50,544 nucleotides of DNA from an uncultured Methylophilaceae bacterium (GCA_903899965.1 CAIULB010000004.1:1-50544); one strand, 5' to 3'; counted from the stretch's first letter, positions 13,130-25,613 are shown. Notes: generated by a model from the letters alone, not told the origin. Made by a program: numbers and translations.

Positions 13130-16100
13130 ATGGGCAGCGGAATGCCAGAGCAGCAAGGTTTATATAGTCCATCTAACGAGCGTGATGCCTGCGGTCTTGG
13201 TTTTGTTGCGCACATTAAAGGCAAAAAAAGCCATCAAATCGTGCAACAAGGTTTGCAAATTCTCGCAAACTTAACCCACCGTGGTGCGACTGGTTACGAT
13301 CCTAAATTAGGTGACGGCGCCGGCATTTTGATTCAAATGCCAGATGCGTTTATGCGCAAAGAGGCAACCAAGCTCGGCATTAACCTTCCTGAAGTTGGCA
13401 GCTATGCTTGTGGTACTGCATTCCTACCTCAAACTAAAAATGGTCGCGAAGCCTGCGAGTCTATCGTTGCACGCATCATCCACGAAGAAGCCCAAACATT
13501 ATTAGGCTGGCGCGATGTGCCACGCGACAATAGCAACATTGCACAAGCAGCTAAAGACGTTGAGCCTGTGATGCGCCAAGTGTTTATTGGTCGTGGTCAA
13601 AACGTAGCAGATCAAAATACTTTCGAGCGTAAATTATTTGTCATTCGCAAACGCATCGAACATGAAGTACGTGCGCTTAAGTTAGAAGATTCCGCAGAAT
13701 TCTATTTTCCATCTTTGTCATCAAAAACCATCATCTACAAGGGCATGTTGCTTGCCAATGAAGTAGGGGTTTATTACAAAGACTTGCAAGATGAAGACAT
13801 GGTGTCAGCACTGGCTTTAGTGCACCAACGCTTCTCAACAAACACCTTCCCTAAATGGGATTTAGCACACCCATTCCGTATGATTGCGCACAACGGTGAA
13901 ATTAACACTGTGCAAGGCAACATCAACTGGATGGCAGCGCGTCATGAGTCAATGCGCTCTGCATTGATGGGCGAAGACTTAGAAAAACTATGGCCACTGA
14001 TCGTTGAAGGTCAGTCTGACTCTGCCGCATTTGATAATGCACTTGAGTTGTTAGTTGCTGGTGGCTATGCATTGCCACACGCGATGATGATGCTCATCCC
14101 AGAAGCTTGGTCTAACGAAAGCGCAAACAAGTTGATGGACCCAGACCGCCGCGCCTTCTACGAATATCATGCCGCGTTAATGGAACCATGGGATGGTCCA
14201 GCAGCGGTTGCATTTACAGATGGCACCACCATTGGTGCGACACTAGACCGTAACGGCCTCCGTCCTGCACGTTATTTATTAACGGATGATGACCACGTGA
14301 TGATGGCCTCTGAAATGGGCGTGCTGACATTCCCTGAAGAAAAAATCATCAAAAAATGGCGTTTGCAACCTGGCAAGATGCTCCTCATTAATCTTGAAGA
14401 AGGTCGCATCATTGATGACTCTGAAATCAAGAAGAGCCTTGCCGAAGCCAAGCCATACAAAGCTTGGATTGATAAATCCCGTTATTCTTTAGCTGACTTA
14501 CCAAAAGTAGAGGCTAAACCAGCAATGGCTGCTAGCCTTCTTGATACACAACAAGCCTTTGGTTACACCCAAGAAGATATCAAGTTTGTAATGCAACCAA
14601 TGATTGCAAACGGCGAAGAGGCTTCAGGCTCTATGGGTAATGATAGCGCATTGTCTGTCCTATCTAACAAGCCAAAAGTACTTTATCACTACTTCAAACA
14701 GTTGTTCGCACAAGTGACCAACCCACCAATTGACCCAATTCGTGAAGAGTTGGTGATGTCTTTGGTGACGTTCATTGGTCCAAAACCGAATCTACTTGGC
14801 ATCGATGAAACAAATCCACCGATGCGTTTAGAAGCTAGCCAGCCTGTGCTAACGCTAGAGGAATTGGAACAACTTAAATCCATCGATAAATTAACGCAAA
14901 ACCAATACCGCGCTTTAACATTGGATATCACCTATCCAGTGGCACAAGGCAAAGCTGGTATGGCTGCTACGATCGACGCACTCTGTGATGCAGCAAGCAA
15001 AGCGGTTCGCGATGGCATTAACCTATTAATTCTTTCAGACCGTGCAATTGGCAAAGATCGTTTAGCGATCCCAGCGTTATTAGCGACCTCAGCAACCCAT
15101 CAATCATTGGTGCGCGCAGGACTAAGAACAAGCACCGGTTTAGTAGTTGATACTGGTTCTGCACGTGAAGTCCATCACTTCGCCTTGCTTGGCGGTTACG
15201 GTGCCGAGGCGGTCTGTCCTTGGCTCGCGTTCCAATCGATTGCGGATATGGTGGGCGGCGACACTTACGAAGCCAATAAAAACTTTATCAAAGCAATCAG
15301 CAAAGGCTTGCATAAAGTCATGTCTAAGATGGGTATCTCAACTTACCAATCTTACTGTGGCGCGCAAATCTTTGAAGCGATTGGCCTCAATACCCCATTC
15401 ATTGAAAAATACTTCGCAGGCACAGCGACCCACATCGAGGGTATTGGCTTGGAAGAGGTTTCAACAGAAAGTTTCAACCTGCACACCGCTGCTTTCGGTA
15501 ACGACCCAGTATTGGCGAACGCCTTAGATGCTGGCGGTGAATATGCCTACCGCGTTCGCGGTGAAGAGCACATGTGGACACCTGATTCGATTGCGAAACT
15601 GCAACACGCAACGCGAACTGGTGAGGCAAGCACATACAAAGAATACGCAAAACTCATCAACGACCAAAGCCGTCGTCACATGACCTTGCGTAGCTTGTTC
15701 GAGATTAAATCTGCTGGCGCACCTGTGCCACTAGAAGAAGTGGAGTCAGCGAAAGAGATCGTGAAACGTTTTGCAACGGGCGCGATGTCTTTAGGTTCGA
15801 TTTCAACTGAAGCGCATGCAACATTAGCGATCGCCATGAACCGTATCGGTGGTAAATCAAACACTGGCGAGGGTGGCGAAGATCCAAAACGCTTCATCCC
15901 TGTGGCTAAAGCGAGCTCAATGGCAGAAGTGATCGGGGCAAGCCTGATTGAAAGAGACATTCCGCTTCAAGCTGGCGACTCAATGCGCTCAAAAATTAAG
16001 CAGGTTGCTTCTGGCCGTTTCGGTGTAACCGCTGAATACTTAGCGAACGCTGACCAAATCCAAATCAAGATGGCACAAGGTGCAAAACCTGGTGAAGGCG

Positions 16101-17755
16101 GTCAGTTACCTGGCCATAAGGTAAGTCCTTATATCGCGCAGCTTCGTTTCTCAGTACCTGGCGTGGGCCTTATTTCACCACCACCGCACCATGACATCTA
16201 CTCTATTGAAGACTTGGCGCAGTTGATTCACGACTTGAAAAACGCGAATCCAAAAGCGGATATCTCTGTGAAGTTGGTTTCTGAGACGGGCATTGGTACC
16301 GTCGCTGCGGGTGTTGCGAAAGCAAAATCAGACCACATCGTGGTCGCTGGTCATGACGGCGGCACTGGCGCATCTCCAATTTCATCGATCAAGCATGCAG
16401 GCACCCCATGGGAGCTTGGCCTTGCTGAAACACAGCAAACATTGGTACTTAACCAGTTGCGTGGTCGTGTGATTCTGCAGGTTGACGGTCAAATGAAAAC
16501 CGGGCGCGATGTGTTGATTGGCGCATTATTAGGCGCTGATGAGTTCGGCTTCGCGACAGCACCGCTAGTCGTTGAAGGCTGCATCATGATGCGTAAATGC
16601 CACCTCAACACCTGCCCAGTCGGCGTGGCAACACAGGATCCTGAACTACGTAAACGCTTTACCGGCCAGCCTGAGCATGTTGTGAACTACTTCTTCTTCA
16701 TCGCTGAAGAGGTGCGTGAGTTGATGGCGGGCATGGGTATCCGTAAATTTAACGATCTAATCGGCCGCGCTGATTTGCTCGATATGCAAAAGGGTATCGA
16801 CCACTGGAAATTAGTGGGTCTTGATTTCAGCAAGGTATTCCATCAACCGAAAGTGGATCAGTCTGTTTCGTTGTTTAACAACGACGTTCAAGACCACGGT
16901 TTGAAGAATGCACTTGATAATCAATTGATTGCACTTGCAAAACCAGCATTAGAGAAGGGCGAGAAGGTCTCAATCGACTTGCCAATTACCAATACAAACC
17001 GTACCTGCGGCACCATGTTGTCTAACCAAGTAGCAACGCGTTACGGCAACGCAGGCTTACCTGATGACACCATCAGCATCAAGCTGAAGGGCACAGCGGG
17101 TCAAAGTTTTGCGGCATTCTTAGCGCATGGCATTAGCGTAGAGCTCACGGGCGAAGGCAATGACTACGTAGGCAAGGGTTTATGTGGTGGTCGCATCGTA
17201 ATCAAACCACCGGTCGCATTCCGCGGCGTGGCGCATGAAAACGTGATCGCTGGTAACACCGTGATGTTTGGTGCGACCTCAGGTGAAAGCTATTTCCGCG
17301 GCGTAGCAGGTGAGCGCTTCTGTGTGCGTAACTCAGGTGCGAGCGCGGTAGTTGAAGGCGTTGGTAACCACGGTTGTGAGTACATGACCGGCGGTACTGT
17401 GGTGGTGCTTGGGCAAACAGGCCTTAACTTCGCTGCCGGTATGTCAGGCGGCGTAGCTTACGTTTATGACGAAGACGGCATGTTCAACAAGCGTTGCAAC
17501 ATGGCCATGGTTTCACTAGAAAAAGTGGAAGTAGCTTCAACGTTTACTGCAGGTAGCATCAACCACTTGAACCAAGCGGATGAAACAACACTCCTAGCTT
17601 TAATCGATAAACACATCGCTTACACAGGCAGTGAACGTGCTCAAGCACTTCGTGCTGGCTGGGAAAATGCGAGAAGCAAATTTGTAAAAGTAATGCCGAA
17701 TGAATACAAACGCGCGCTTAAAGAGCTCGCTGCTGCCAAGAAGGAGGCTGCATAA
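13130..17755 (+). CDS. gltB: Glutamate synthase (NADPH) large subunit
   Basis: Alpha subunit of glutamate synthase, which uses glutamine amide nitrogen to convert 2-oxoglutarate to glutamate. The 1541-aa protein begins with a short propeptide before the Ntn nucleophile Cys21 ([14 protein letters not shown]). Next come the glutaminase domain ([16 protein letters not shown]), a central domain, the FMN-binding synthase domain ([45 protein letters not shown]), the 3Fe-4S cysteines ([16 protein letters not shown]) and a C-terminal GXGXG beta-helix. GAGGGATAGG precedes ATG 13130. An internal ATG at 13142 is possible. It is followed after 2 bp by gltD. Confidence 0.97.
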   Translation: MGSGMPEQQGLYSPSNERDACGLGFVAHIKGKKSHQIVQQGLQILANLTHRGATGYDPKLGDGAGILIQMPDAFMRKEATKLGINLPEVGSYACGTAFLPQTKNGREACESIVARIIHEEAQTLLGWRDVPRDNSNIAQAAKDVEPVMRQVFIGRGQNVADQNTFERKLFVIRKRIEHEVRALKLEDSAEFYFPSLSSKTIIYKGMLLANEVGVYYKDLQDEDMVSALALVHQRFSTNTFPKWDLAHPFRMIAHNGEINTVQGNINWMAARHESMRSALMGEDLEKLWPLIVEGQSDSAAFDNALELLVAGGYALPHAMMMLIPEAWSNESANKLMDPDRRAFYEYHAALMEPWDGPAAVAFTDGTTIGATLDRNGLRPARYLLTDDDHVMMASEMGVLTFPEEKIIKKWRLQPGKMLLINLEEGRIIDDSEIKKSLAEAKPYKAWIDKSRYSLADLPKVEAKPAMAASLLDTQQAFGYTQEDIKFVMQPMIANGEEASGSMGNDSALSVLSNKPKVLYHYFKQLFAQVTNPPIDPIREELVMSLVTFIGPKPNLLGIDETNPPMRLEASQPVLTLEELEQLKSIDKLTQNQYRALTLDITYPVAQGKAGMAATIDALCDAASKAVRDGINLLILSDRAIGKDRLAIPALLATSATHQSLVRAGLRTSTGLVVDTGSAREVHHFALLGGYGAEAVCPWLAFQSIADMVGGDTYEANKNFIKAISKGLHKVMSKMGISTYQSYCGAQIFEAIGLNTPFIEKYFAGTATHIEGIGLEEVSTESFNLHTAAFGNDPVLANALDAGGEYAYRVRGEEHMWTPDSIAKLQHATRTGEASTYKEYAKLINDQSRRHMTLRSLFEIKSAGAPVPLEEVESAKEIVKRFATGAMSLGSISTEAHATLAIAMNRIGGKSNTGEGGEDPKRFIPVAKASSMAEVIGASLIERDIPLQAGDSMRSKIKQVASGRFGVTAEYLANADQIQIKMAQGAKPGEGGQLPGHKVSPYIAQLRFSVPGVGLISPPPHHDIYSIEDLAQLIHDLKNANPKADISVKLVSETGIGTVAAGVAKAKSDHIVVAGHDGGTGASPISSIKHAGTPWELGLAETQQTLVLNQLRGRVILQVDGQMKTGRDVLIGALLGADEFGFATAPLVVEGCIMMRKCHLNTCPVGVATQDPELRKRFTGQPEHVVNYFFFIAEEVRELMAGMGIRKFNDLIGRADLLDMQKGIDHWKLVGLDFSKVFHQPKVDQSVSLFNNDVQDHGLKNALDNQLIALAKPALEKGEKVSIDLPITNTNRTCGTMLSNQVATRYGNAGLPDDTISIKLKGTAGQSFAAFLAHGISVELTGEGNDYVGKGLCGGRIVIKPPVAFRGVAHENVIAGNTVMFGATSGESYFRGVAGERFCVRNSGASAVVEGVGNHGCEYMTGGTVVVLGQTGLNFAAGMSGGVAYVYDEDGMFNKRCNMAMVSLEKVEVASTFTAGSINHLNQADETTLLALIDKHIAYTGSERAQALRAGWENARSKFVKVMPNEYKRALKELAAAKKEAA

Positions 17756-17757
17756 TC

Positions 17758-19185
17758 ATGGGTAAAGTTACCGGCTTTATGGAATTTGAGCGTCTTTCAG
17801 AGGCGAATCTACCAGTCACTGATCGCGTTAAGAACTACAAAGAGTTCGTACTCCATTTAACAGATGATCAAGCGAAGGTCCAAGGCGCACGCTGTATGGA
17901 CTGCGGCATCCCTTTCTGTACTTCTGGCTGTCCGATCAACAACATCATCCCTGACTGGAATGATTTGGTGTATCAGCAAGATTGGAAAGGTGCGATTGAT
18001 GTATTGCACTCAACAAACAATTTCCCAGAGTTTACTGGCCGTATTTGCCCAGCACCTTGTGAAGCGGCATGTACACTGAATATTAATGATGATGCGGTAG
18101 GCATTAAATCTATCGAGCACGCGATCATTGATAAGGCTTGGGAAAACAACTGGGTTGTTCCACAACCGCCGGCACATAAGACTGGAAAGAAGGTTGCGAT
18201 TGTGGGTTCAGGCCCTGCAGGCATGGCCGCAGCGCAACAGCTCGCGCGCGCTGGTCATCATGTGGTTGTGTTTGAAAAAGAAACCCGCGTGGGTGGTTTA
18301 TTACGTTATGGCATCCCTGACTTCAAGTTTGAGAAGAGCCACATCGACCGCCGCGTGGAGCAAATGGAAGCTGAAGGCGTTGAGTTCCGCGTCAATCATA
18401 TCGTTGGCGAGAACGTCAGCGCTGAAGACTTGAGCAAAGATTTCGATGCGGTGATCTTGGCGGGTGGTGCTGAAAACCCACGTGATTTGCCAGTAACAGG
18501 CCGCGAGCTTGATGGTGTGCATTTCGCGATGGACTTCCTACGCCCACAAAATAAAGTGGTCGCGGGCGACACAGTGCCTAACCAAATCATGGCCACCAAC
18601 AAGCATGTGGTGGTCATTGGTGGTGGTGATACAGGTTCTGACTGTGTGGGCACCTCTAACCGTCATGGCGCTGTTTCTATCACTCAGTTTGAAGTGATGC
18701 CTCAGCCACCAGAAAAAGAAAATAAAAACCTCGTATGGCCAAACTGGCCACTTAAACTCCGCACCTCAAGCTCTCACGAAGAGGGTTGTGATCGTGACTG
18801 GTCTATCACCACGAAGGAACTGATTGGTGAAAACGGCAAGGTCACCGCTCTTAAAGGCGCTAAAGTAGAGTGGAAAGACGGAAAAATGGTTGAAGTACCA
18901 GGCTCTGAATTCACGATTAAGGCTGACTTGGTATTGCTTGCGATGGGCTTTGTAAGCCCAATGCAAAAGGTACTCGATGCGTTTGGCGTGGAGAAGGATG
19001 CGCGCGGCAATGCAAAGGCAACGACTGATGGTGTTGGTTGCTACACAACATCTAAAGCAAAAATCTTTGCCGCTGGCGACATGCGCCGCGGTCAATCACT
19101 CGTGGTTTGGGCGATACGCGAGGGCCGTCAATGTGCCCGCGCCGTGGATGAATTCTTGATGGGTTCCTCTAATCTACCTCGCTAA
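17758..19185 (+). CDS. gltD: Glutamate synthase small subunit
   Basis: Beta subunit that passes electrons from NADPH through FAD and iron-sulfur clusters to GltB. The 475-aa protein has the N-terminal cluster-binding cysteines ([14 protein letters not shown] and [12 protein letters not shown]), an FAD-binding [18 protein letters not shown] motif near residue 150, and the NADPH-binding [18 protein letters not shown] block. It ends with a second FAD contact ([18 protein letters not shown]). It lies 2 bp after gltB and is followed by a strong terminator, so gltBD is one operon. Confidence 0.97.
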   Translation: MGKVTGFMEFERLSEANLPVTDRVKNYKEFVLHLTDDQAKVQGARCMDCGIPFCTSGCPINNIIPDWNDLVYQQDWKGAIDVLHSTNNFPEFTGRICPAPCEAACTLNINDDAVGIKSIEHAIIDKAWENNWVVPQPPAHKTGKKVAIVGSGPAGMAAAQQLARAGHHVVVFEKETRVGGLLRYGIPDFKFEKSHIDRRVEQMEAEGVEFRVNHIVGENVSAEDLSKDFDAVILAGGAENPRDLPVTGRELDGVHFAMDFLRPQNKVVAGDTVPNQIMATNKHVVVIGGGDTGSDCVGTSNRHGAVSITQFEVMPQPPEKENKNLVWPNWPLKLRTSSSHEEGCDRDWSITTKELIGENGKVTALKGAKVEWKDGKMVEVPGSEFTIKADLVLLAMGFVSPMQKVLDAFGVEKDARGNAKATTDGVGCYTTSKAKIFAAGDMRRGQSLVVWAIREGRQCARAVDEFLMGSSNLPR

Positions 19186-19200
19186 TTCAGCGAAAGAGAA

Positions 19201-19223
19201 AAGGGTGCTAAGCACCCTTTTTT
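19201..19223 (+). terminator. Intrinsic terminator of gltBD
   Basis: AAGGGTGC-TAA-GCACCCTT is followed by a run of six T (counting the last stem base). It lies 15 bp after the gltD stop and separates gltBD from hemE. Confidence 0.85.
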
Positions 19224-19257
19224 CATCACTGTAATATTTAAGAATATTGATAGAAAA

Positions 19258-20325
19258 ATGACGACATTAAAAAACGATACCTTCCTTAAAGCCCTGATGC
19301 GCGAGCCAACGGAGTACACCCCCGTTTGGATGATGCGCCAAGCTGGACGATATTTACCGGAGTATCGTGAGAGTCGTAAAACGGCTGGTAGCTTCTTGCA
19401 GCTTTGTAAAAATCCTGACTTTGCAACAGAGGTCACGACTCAGCCGCTAGACCGCTATCCGTTGCTCGATGCGTCTATTTTGTTTTCAGACATTCTGACG
19501 GTACCCGATGCGATGGGTTTAGGACTTTACTTTGAAGAGGGTGAAGGTCCAAAGTTTGAGCGCACATTACAACAAGAGACGGATATCAAAAAACTAGAAG
19601 TGCCAGATATGGCAAAGCTTCAGTATGTATTTGATGCGGTCAGCCAAATCCGTAAAACTTTGGATGGTCGCGTGCCACTCATTGGATTCTCAGGTAGTCC
19701 TTGGACATTGGCAACCTATATGGTTGAAGGCAAAGGCGGCACGGATTTCTTAACCATTAAGAAGATGGCCTACGCACGTCCTGATCTGCTCCATCACATC
19801 CTAGAAACCACCGCGCAAACCGTAATCCTGTACCTCAATGCGCAGATCGCAGCGGGTGCGCAAGCTGTGATGATCTTTGATTCATGGGGCGGCGCACTTT
19901 CACATAACGCCTACCAAGAGTTCTCACTCGCCTACATGCAGAAGATTGTAAATGGCCTCACCAAAACAGCCGAGGGCAAGAAGGTCCCAAGCATTGTGTT
20001 CACCAAAGGTGGCGCACTCTGGCTTGAGGCGCAGGCCAATATCGGTGCAGATGCACTTGGCCTAGATTGGGCGGTGAGCATCGGGGAGGCACGTCAACGT
20101 GTTGGGGATAAGGTCGCACTCCAAGGTAACATGGATCCAGCGATTCTACTCTCAACGCCTGAGGCGATTGAGAAAGAGGTGGCAACGATTTTAGCAAGCT
20201 ACGGCAAGGGTCACGGCCACGTGTTCAATCTTGGTCACGGGATTACGCAGTGGACCCCGCCGGAAAACGCAGCAGCTTTCTTATCAGCGGTACGCGAACA
20301 CAGTAAGCAATACCACCAGGCTTAA
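19258..20325 (+). CDS. hemE: Uroporphyrinogen decarboxylase
   Basis: Converts uroporphyrinogen III to coproporphyrinogen III in cytosolic haem synthesis. The 355-aa protein has both family signatures: [16 protein letters not shown] near the N-terminus and [16 protein letters not shown] near residue 140. [13 protein letters not shown] carries the catalytic Asp. [15 protein letters not shown] near the C-terminus is also conserved. It starts just after the gltBD terminator, so it needs its own promoter in a gap of under 40 bp or depends on read-through. It converges on priA with a gap of 7 bp. Confidence 0.96.
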   Translation: MTTLKNDTFLKALMREPTEYTPVWMMRQAGRYLPEYRESRKTAGSFLQLCKNPDFATEVTTQPLDRYPLLDASILFSDILTVPDAMGLGLYFEEGEGPKFERTLQQETDIKKLEVPDMAKLQYVFDAVSQIRKTLDGRVPLIGFSGSPWTLATYMVEGKGGTDFLTIKKMAYARPDLLHHILETTAQTVILYLNAQIAAGAQAVMIFDSWGGALSHNAYQEFSLAYMQKIVNGLTKTAEGKKVPSIVFTKGGALWLEAQANIGADALGLDWAVSIGEARQRVGDKVALQGNMDPAILLSTPEAIEKEVATILASYGKGHGHVFNLGHGITQWTPPENAAAFLSAVREHSKQYHQA

Positions 20326-20332
20326 TTCAGTC

Positions 20333-22525
20333 CTAAAACTCCATCGGATCGACGTCCACACTCCAGCGCACCTTAGCCGCCAACTTACTTGCACGAAGTT
20401 GCGGCGTCAGTGCGGCGAGTAGCTTCTGCAGGGCGCCACGCTTAGTTGCCTGCATCAGAATCTGACCTCGTTCCATCCCTTTAAGTTTTTCCATTTGCGC
20501 GCGCATTGGGTCATAGGTCAGCACCTGCTGACTCAGGCTACGCGCAAGCTCAAAGGCAAAATTTAGAAAAGCCTCCACATCACGATAGTTGCTAGCCTCT
20601 GCTCGCAATAAAGCCAAGAAACAGAAGGGTGGAAACTGGGCCATTTCACGTTCCTGCAACAGGGTTTTTGCGTAGACTGAGTAGTCTTGGCTTCTTAGGG
20701 CGTTAAACAGATGGTGGCTTGGGAACGCTGTTTGTATGAGCACCTCACCCGCTTTTTCTGCACGCCCGGCCCTTCCTGAAACCTGCATCAGCTGGGCAAA
20801 TAAACGCTCAGCCGCTCTGAAATCTGGACTAAATAATGCGCTGTCGGTGTCAATCACACCGACTAGGGTGAGGTTCGGAAAGTCATGACCCTTAGCCAAC
20901 ATCTGCGTACCGATGAGGATGTCCACCTCGTTGGAATTTACCGCCGTCAAGATGTCGTTGAGCGCCTCCTTACGACTTGTGCTGTCACGATCAACCCGCT
21001 GAATTCTAGCGCTAGGGAATAGCTGCTTAAGGGTCTCCTCTAGGCGCTGCGTTCCATGACCAGTTGGATGCAAATCTGCATTCCCGCAGCTCGGACACTG
21101 GCGAACAATCTTCTGCTCATGGCCACAGTGGTGGCAACGTAAACGACCCTGTTTGAGGTGAACCACCAGGCGACTGCTACAGCGCATACACGGCGCGATC
21201 CAGTGACAAGCACTACAAAGCAATACTGGTGAGTAGCCTCGACGATTAATAAACAATAGGCTTTGCTCACCTTTTTCTAAACGCTCACGCATGGCGTTCA
21301 TGAGCACCGGGGTCAGCCCATTGGTGCTCTCCTGCTTCGTTGTATCGATGCACCGAATGTTGGGCAAGGTTGACTGAGCAACAGCGCGCGCATTTAGACT
21401 GAGCAAGGTGTATTTTTTGGTCTGCGCATTCTGCCAAGTTTCAAGCGCTGGGGTTGCGCTACCCATCACAATCGGCACCTTATTGCGCTGTGCACGCACC
21501 ATCGCAACGTCACGGGCATGGTAGCGCATGCTGTCCTGCTGCTTGTAAGAACCATCATGCTCTTCGTCCACCAGCACAACCTTGAGGTGGGGGATGGGGG
21601 TGAAGACCGCCAAACGCGTACCAATGATAATTCTAGCTTGCCCTGATTGCGCCAAACGCCAATTTTGTAAGCGCTCGCTCTCGCTGAGATTGCTGTGCAG
21701 AGAGACCAAAGGGAAATGTGGTAATCTATTTCTAAAGCGGGCCTCTAACTGTGGGGTCAGATTAATTTCAGGGACAAGGACCAGCGCCTGGCTATTTGGA
21801 TCGGTCAACACCTGCTGCAGAATCTGCATATAAACTTCGGTCTTACCGCTACCAGTAATCCCGTGGAGGAGGAACGGCTTGAAAGTGTTTGCACTATCAA
21901 TCACCTGACTAACCGCGAAGGTTTGCTCCTCGTTAAGTTGCGGTGGAGGAACGGGTTCATTGCTCGATTTAAAACCTGCTAACACCTGCTCAGCAAACAC
22001 CCAACCCTTTTCTCGGAATGCCTCAATGGCAGGTCGCCAGCTCGCTGAAATATCCTTGAGCATCGACTCCGTGAGCGGGCCTTGTTGCAGAGCAGTAAAG
22101 ATCTTACGTTGCACCGCCTGACGGCTTGGGATTTCATCAACACTCGCCTGCAGCCCCTCAGGGGTCAGGGCATATAGAAACTGTTTGCGTGAAAGCGCGG
22201 GCTCAATTTGTCTCAGTCTCGTGGGTAAGCTCGCAAGTAGCGCCTGACCAAATGGGTACTGGTAATAATCGGCGCAGAATCTTAACAAGCCAAAAGTATC
22301 GGCATCAATCAACGGCTCGCCATCAAAAACCTGGACGATGGACTTGAGCTTTTCAATCGCAAACTCACTCGTATCCGCAATGCCCGCCACCACGCCAACG
22401 ACCTTGCGACTGCCGAAAGGCACGACGACACGCTGGCCGATTTGAACGTCAAAACCACCATCGAGATAATCGAAAAGTCGGTCTAGGGGAACGTCTAGGG
22501 CAATTTGAAGGATATTTTTTTGCAT
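20333..22525 (-). CDS. priA: Primosomal protein N' (replication restart helicase)
   Basis: 3'-5' helicase that recognises abandoned replication forks and reloads DnaB. The 730-aa protein has the N-terminal 3'BD (LQIALDVPLDRLFDYL; GQRVVVPFGSRKVVG), Walker A HGITGSGKTEVYMQ, DEEH box VDEEHDGSYKQ, and eight zinc-binding cysteines in the CSAC...C..C...CHHCG...CPSCG insertion. Helicase motifs V-VI follow (ILIGTQMLAKGHDFPNLTLV; QVSGRAGRAEKAG). ATG 22525 matches the family start; the longer frame adds 17 unrelated residues. It is divergent from argS across 96 bp. Confidence 0.96.
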   Translation of the reverse strand: MQKNILQIALDVPLDRLFDYLDGGFDVQIGQRVVVPFGSRKVVGVVAGIADTSEFAIEKLKSIVQVFDGEPLIDADTFGLLRFCADYYQYPFGQALLASLPTRLRQIEPALSRKQFLYALTPEGLQASVDEIPSRQAVQRKIFTALQQGPLTESMLKDISASWRPAIEAFREKGWVFAEQVLAGFKSSNEPVPPPQLNEEQTFAVSQVIDSANTFKPFLLHGITGSGKTEVYMQILQQVLTDPNSQALVLVPEINLTPQLEARFRNRLPHFPLVSLHSNLSESERLQNWRLAQSGQARIIIGTRLAVFTPIPHLKVVLVDEEHDGSYKQQDSMRYHARDVAMVRAQRNKVPIVMGSATPALETWQNAQTKKYTLLSLNARAVAQSTLPNIRCIDTTKQESTNGLTPVLMNAMRERLEKGEQSLLFINRRGYSPVLLCSACHWIAPCMRCSSRLVVHLKQGRLRCHHCGHEQKIVRQCPSCGNADLHPTGHGTQRLEETLKQLFPSARIQRVDRDSTSRKEALNDILTAVNSNEVDILIGTQMLAKGHDFPNLTLVGVIDTDSALFSPDFRAAERLFAQLMQVSGRAGRAEKAGEVLIQTAFPSHHLFNALRSQDYSVYAKTLLQEREMAQFPPFCFLALLRAEASNYRDVEAFLNFAFELARSLSQQVLTYDPMRAQMEKLKGMERGQILMQATKRGALQKLLAALTPQLRASKLAAKVRWSVDVDPMEF

Positions 22526-22621
22526 TAACGCTAAGTAAACACTAGATAAAATCGAATAGGGGATGAGCGCAAGCACTCAATGAGTTAAAATACACCTTTT
22601 ATACCTCTTAGATATTCTGCC

Positions 22622-24292
22622 TTGAAAGCACATCTTACCGAATTACTAGCACAAGCCGCAAAAAGCTTAACGCAAAACGCTGATTTTGATGCGTCTAACT
22701 TAGCGATTCAGCTTGAGCGTCCAAAAAATAAAAACCACGGCGACTTCTCAACGAACTTGGCCATGCTACTTGCGAAACCACTTCGTCAGAACCCACGCGC
22801 CATTGCTGAGAGCTTAATCCAAGCACTACCAACCTCTGCTTATGTCGAAAAAGTAGAAATCGCAGGCGCAGGTTTTATTAACTTCTACCTTGGTGCAAAT
22901 GCTAAACAGGCTGTGATCGCTTTAATTGCAGCGCAGGGCGAAAAATTCGGTCACAACCAAGTCGGTCAAGGTCGTAAGGTACAGGTCGAATTTGTTTCAG
23001 CAAACCCAACAGGCCCACTCCACGTAGGTCATGGCCGCGGTGCCGCGGTCGGCGACTGCTTAGCGCGCCTACTCGATGCAAATGGCTGGACTGTCACACG
23101 TGAATTTTACTACAACGACGCTGGTGTGCAGATCGATAATCTTACGCTTTCCGTTCAGCTTCGATGCAAGGGTGTGAGCCCTGAAAGTGCTGACTGGCCT
23201 GAAGCGGGTTACCGCGGCGACTATATCGCTGACGTGGCGAAAGCTTATTTAAACAAAGAAACAGTGGTCGCTGATGATATTCAAGTGACCGCGAATGGTG
23301 ATGTTGAAAATGTTGAATCTATTCGCGCTTTCTCTGTGGCCTACCTCCGCCATGAGCAAGATTTAGACTTAAAAGCATTCCAAATTAAATTTGATGTGTT
23401 TTCACTTGAGTCTGCGCTATACACAGACGGCAAAGTCGAAAGCACCGTACAAAGCTTAATCGCTAGCGGCCATACTTACGAACAAGACGATGCACTTTGG
23501 CTACGTACCACTGACTTTGGTGATGACAAAGACCGTGTCATGCGCAAAACAGATGGTGGCTACACCTATTTTGTCCCGGATGTGGCTTACCACGTCGACA
23601 AATGGAATCGTGGTTTTGATCGTGTCATTAACGAGCAAGGCGCCGACCATCACAGCACTATCACGCGTGTACGTGCTGGCTTGCAGGCACTCAATGTAGG
23701 CATTCCACAAGGATGGCCTGATTACGTTCTGCACCAAATGGTCACCGTGATGCGCGGTGGGGAAGAGGTCAAACTATCAAAACGCGCCGGCAGCTATGTC
23801 ACGTTACGCGATTTGATTGAAGAAGTTGGCTGTGATGCAACGCGCTATTTCTTAGCAGCGCGCCGTGCAGACTCACAACTGATTTTTGATATTGATTTAG
23901 CGCGCGCACAAACAAACGACAAGCCTGTTTACTACATCCAATACGCACACGCACGCATTTGTAGCGTGTTGGCTCAATGGGCTGGCGATGCTTCAAGCTT
24001 ACCGACAGTGGACTTAAGTCCACTCAATAGCGCGCATGATGCGGCATTGATGCAACGCCTCGGTGAGTTACCGGAGGTGGTGGAGAGCGCCGCCAATGAT
24101 CTCGCACCGCACACGATTGCGAACTACCTAAAAGACTTGGCGAGCGACTTACACAGCTTCTACAATGAGCATAAAATCCTAGTTGAGGATGAGACAACCA
24201 AACTAGCACGCTTGGCGTTAATCAGTGCGACACAGCAAGTACTAAAAAATGGCCTGCAGTTATTAGGTGTAAGCGCACCTAATAAGATGTAA
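22622..24292 (+). CDS. argS: Arginine-tRNA ligase
   Basis: Class I aminoacyl-tRNA synthetase that charges tRNA-Arg. The 556-aa protein has an N-terminal Add-1 domain ([17 protein letters not shown]), the HIGH-type motif [21 protein letters not shown] near residue 125, and the KMSKS-type motif [22 protein letters not shown] anticodon-binding domain ([13 protein letters not shown]) follows. The start appears to be TTG 22622: no ATG is available before residue 46, and the residues from TTG align with the family. It is the first gene of a rightward cluster running to the UPF0126 gene. Confidence 0.95.
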   Translation: MKAHLTELLAQAAKSLTQNADFDASNLAIQLERPKNKNHGDFSTNLAMLLAKPLRQNPRAIAESLIQALPTSAYVEKVEIAGAGFINFYLGANAKQAVIALIAAQGEKFGHNQVGQGRKVQVEFVSANPTGPLHVGHGRGAAVGDCLARLLDANGWTVTREFYYNDAGVQIDNLTLSVQLRCKGVSPESADWPEAGYRGDYIADVAKAYLNKETVVADDIQVTANGDVENVESIRAFSVAYLRHEQDLDLKAFQIKFDVFSLESALYTDGKVESTVQSLIASGHTYEQDDALWLRTTDFGDDKDRVMRKTDGGYTYFVPDVAYHVDKWNRGFDRVINEQGADHHSTITRVRAGLQALNVGIPQGWPDYVLHQMVTVMRGGEEVKLSKRAGSYVTLRDLIEEVGCDATRYFLAARRADSQLIFDIDLARAQTNDKPVYYIQYAHARICSVLAQWAGDASSLPTVDLSPLNSAHDAALMQRLGELPEVVESAANDLAPHTIANYLKDLASDLHSFYNEHKILVEDETTKLARLALISATQQVLKNGLQLLGVSAPNKM

Positions 24293-24327
24293 GCAACCGT
24301 GATTTAAAACGAAGTCATTAACTGGAT

Positions 24328-24909
24328 ATGAATATGAGCAGAGACTACAAACCAGCACCCCCAAAACCTGAGAGAAAACCTAACCCGTTCCTAAACGGCT
24401 TAATCGTAGGCTTGCTCTTTGGGGTCGCGATTGCAGTCGGGTTCACGATCTACATCAAGGGTGGCGAGAGCCCATTTAGCGCTAAAACAGAAACCGCTGT
24501 GACAGTGGAATCAGGCAATCCTGTGGACACCAAGAAAGATGCCAAAGCGGATGAGGCGCCGACTAAGGACCGCTTTGAGTACTACAACATCCTACCGGGC
24601 AACGAGTCTAAGGTGACGGAGCAGGAGATCAAGCAATTAAATAACGATGCACAGCCAAAGGAGGCCTACTTCCTTCAAGTCGGCGCGTTCAAAACTGAGC
24701 AGGAAGCTGACAACGTTAAGGCAAAGTTAGCGCTACTTGGTTTAGAGGCAATAATTCAAACAGCAACGACGCCTGACCACGGAGTATTGCATCGTGTGCG
24801 TGTTGGCCCGTATGCTGACCCATCACAGCTCACCAAGACAAGAAGTGATCTAGTAGAAAATGGTTTCAAACCTGACCTGATTAAGGTGAATACGAGCTCA
24901 AACCAATAG
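24328..24909 (+). CDS. SPOR-domain membrane protein (FtsN-like)
   Basis: Bitopic inner-membrane protein with a peptidoglycan-binding SPOR domain, like FtsN-type division factors that recognise denuded septal glycan. In 193 aa it shows a proline-rich cytosolic N-terminus, one membrane helix (residues 22-44, GLIVGLLFGVAIAVGFTIYI), a charged linker, and a C-terminal SPOR domain (AYFLQVGAFKTEQEADNVKAK, HRVRVGPYADPSQL). An ATG two codons downstream is an alternative start. A position between argS and a dsbA gene is common in betaproteobacteria. Whether this is the true FtsN cannot be told from sequence alone. Confidence 0.8.
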   Translation: MNMSRDYKPAPPKPERKPNPFLNGLIVGLLFGVAIAVGFTIYIKGGESPFSAKTETAVTVESGNPVDTKKDAKADEAPTKDRFEYYNILPGNESKVTEQEIKQLNNDAQPKEAYFLQVGAFKTEQEADNVKAKLALLGLEAIIQTATTPDHGVLHRVRVGPYADPSQLTKTRSDLVENGFKPDLIKVNTSSNQ

Positions 24910-24977
24910 ACTGTCATCGCAAACCATCGCGATGCGTTAGTAAAATGTAAATTCTAGAGATTGATGAAGGATATAAA

Positions 24978-25613
24978 ATGAAGAAATTTCTTACCGCACT
25001 GATGCTAATCGTTTCAACAAGCGTGATGGCGGACACGCCGCAGAACGGCACTGAGTTTAGCCAAACAGCGCAAATTATTCCAACTGACAACCCTTCAAAA
25101 ATCGAGGTCACAGAGTTGTTTTGGTACGGTTGTCCACATTGTTACGCGCTAGAGCCACAGCTTGCAGCTTGGGTGAAAGCCTTACCAAAAGACGTCACAT
25201 TTAAACGTGTACCTGGCCTACCTCGTCCTGATTGGGCTCCAATGGCTAAGGCGTTCTATGTGATGGAATCATTAGGCTTGTCAGAAAAACTACACAGCAA
25301 GCTTTTTGAAGCGCTTCATAAACAAAAGGCTTTTTTACCAAACGATGAAAAGGCGACCATCGACTGGATCACGAAAGAAAGTGGTTTAGATCGTAAAAAG
25401 GTGGAGACTGAATTTAACTCATTCTCACTCAACACCAAGCTCAACCAAGCAGCACAAATCTTCCGTGCATCTGGTGCAACCGGCGTACCTACCCTCATCA
25501 TTGATGGCAAGTACATCACGTCAGTGACGATGGCTGGCGGCAACCAAGAGGTATTCAACGTTGCCAACTACATCATCGAAAACATTCGTAAAGACAAAGC
25601 CGCTAAAAAATAA
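24978..25613 (+). CDS. dsbA: DsbA-family thiol:disulfide interchange protein
   Basis: Periplasmic oxidase that introduces disulfide bonds into exported proteins and is reoxidised by DsbB. The 211-aa precursor has a signal peptide (KKFLTALMLIVSTSVMA, cleaved about residue 19) and a thioredoxin-fold active site CPHC in WYGCPHCYALEPQL. The helical insertion and the cis-proline motif TGVPTLIIDGKY follow. Length is typical of proteobacterial DsbA. GAAGGA precedes the start. It follows the SPOR-domain gene by about 70 bp in the same direction. Confidence 0.9.
   Translation: MKKFLTALMLIVSTSVMADTPQNGTEFSQTAQIIPTDNPSKIEVTELFWYGCPHCYALEPQLAAWVKALPKDVTFKRVPGLPRPDWAPMAKAFYVMESLGLSEKLHSKLFEALHKQKAFLPNDEKATIDWITKESGLDRKKVETEFNSFSLNTKLNQAAQIFRASGATGVPTLIIDGKYITSVTMAGGNQEVFNVANYIIENIRKDKAAKK

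Noticed and set aside
15147-15527. A 126-aa plus-strand open frame inside gltB
   Set aside because: It is out of frame with gltB, which shows uninterrupted conserved domains across this interval. It is a shadow frame.
17973-19095. Several 60-109-aa minus-strand frames opposite gltD
   Set aside because: All are antisense to the intact gltD coding sequence and lack recognisable domains or ribosome-binding sites.
24910-24977. Terminator-like inverted repeat between the SPOR-domain gene and dsbA (CATCGC...GCGATG)
   Set aside because: The stem is only six base pairs with a long loop and no T-run, too weak to call.
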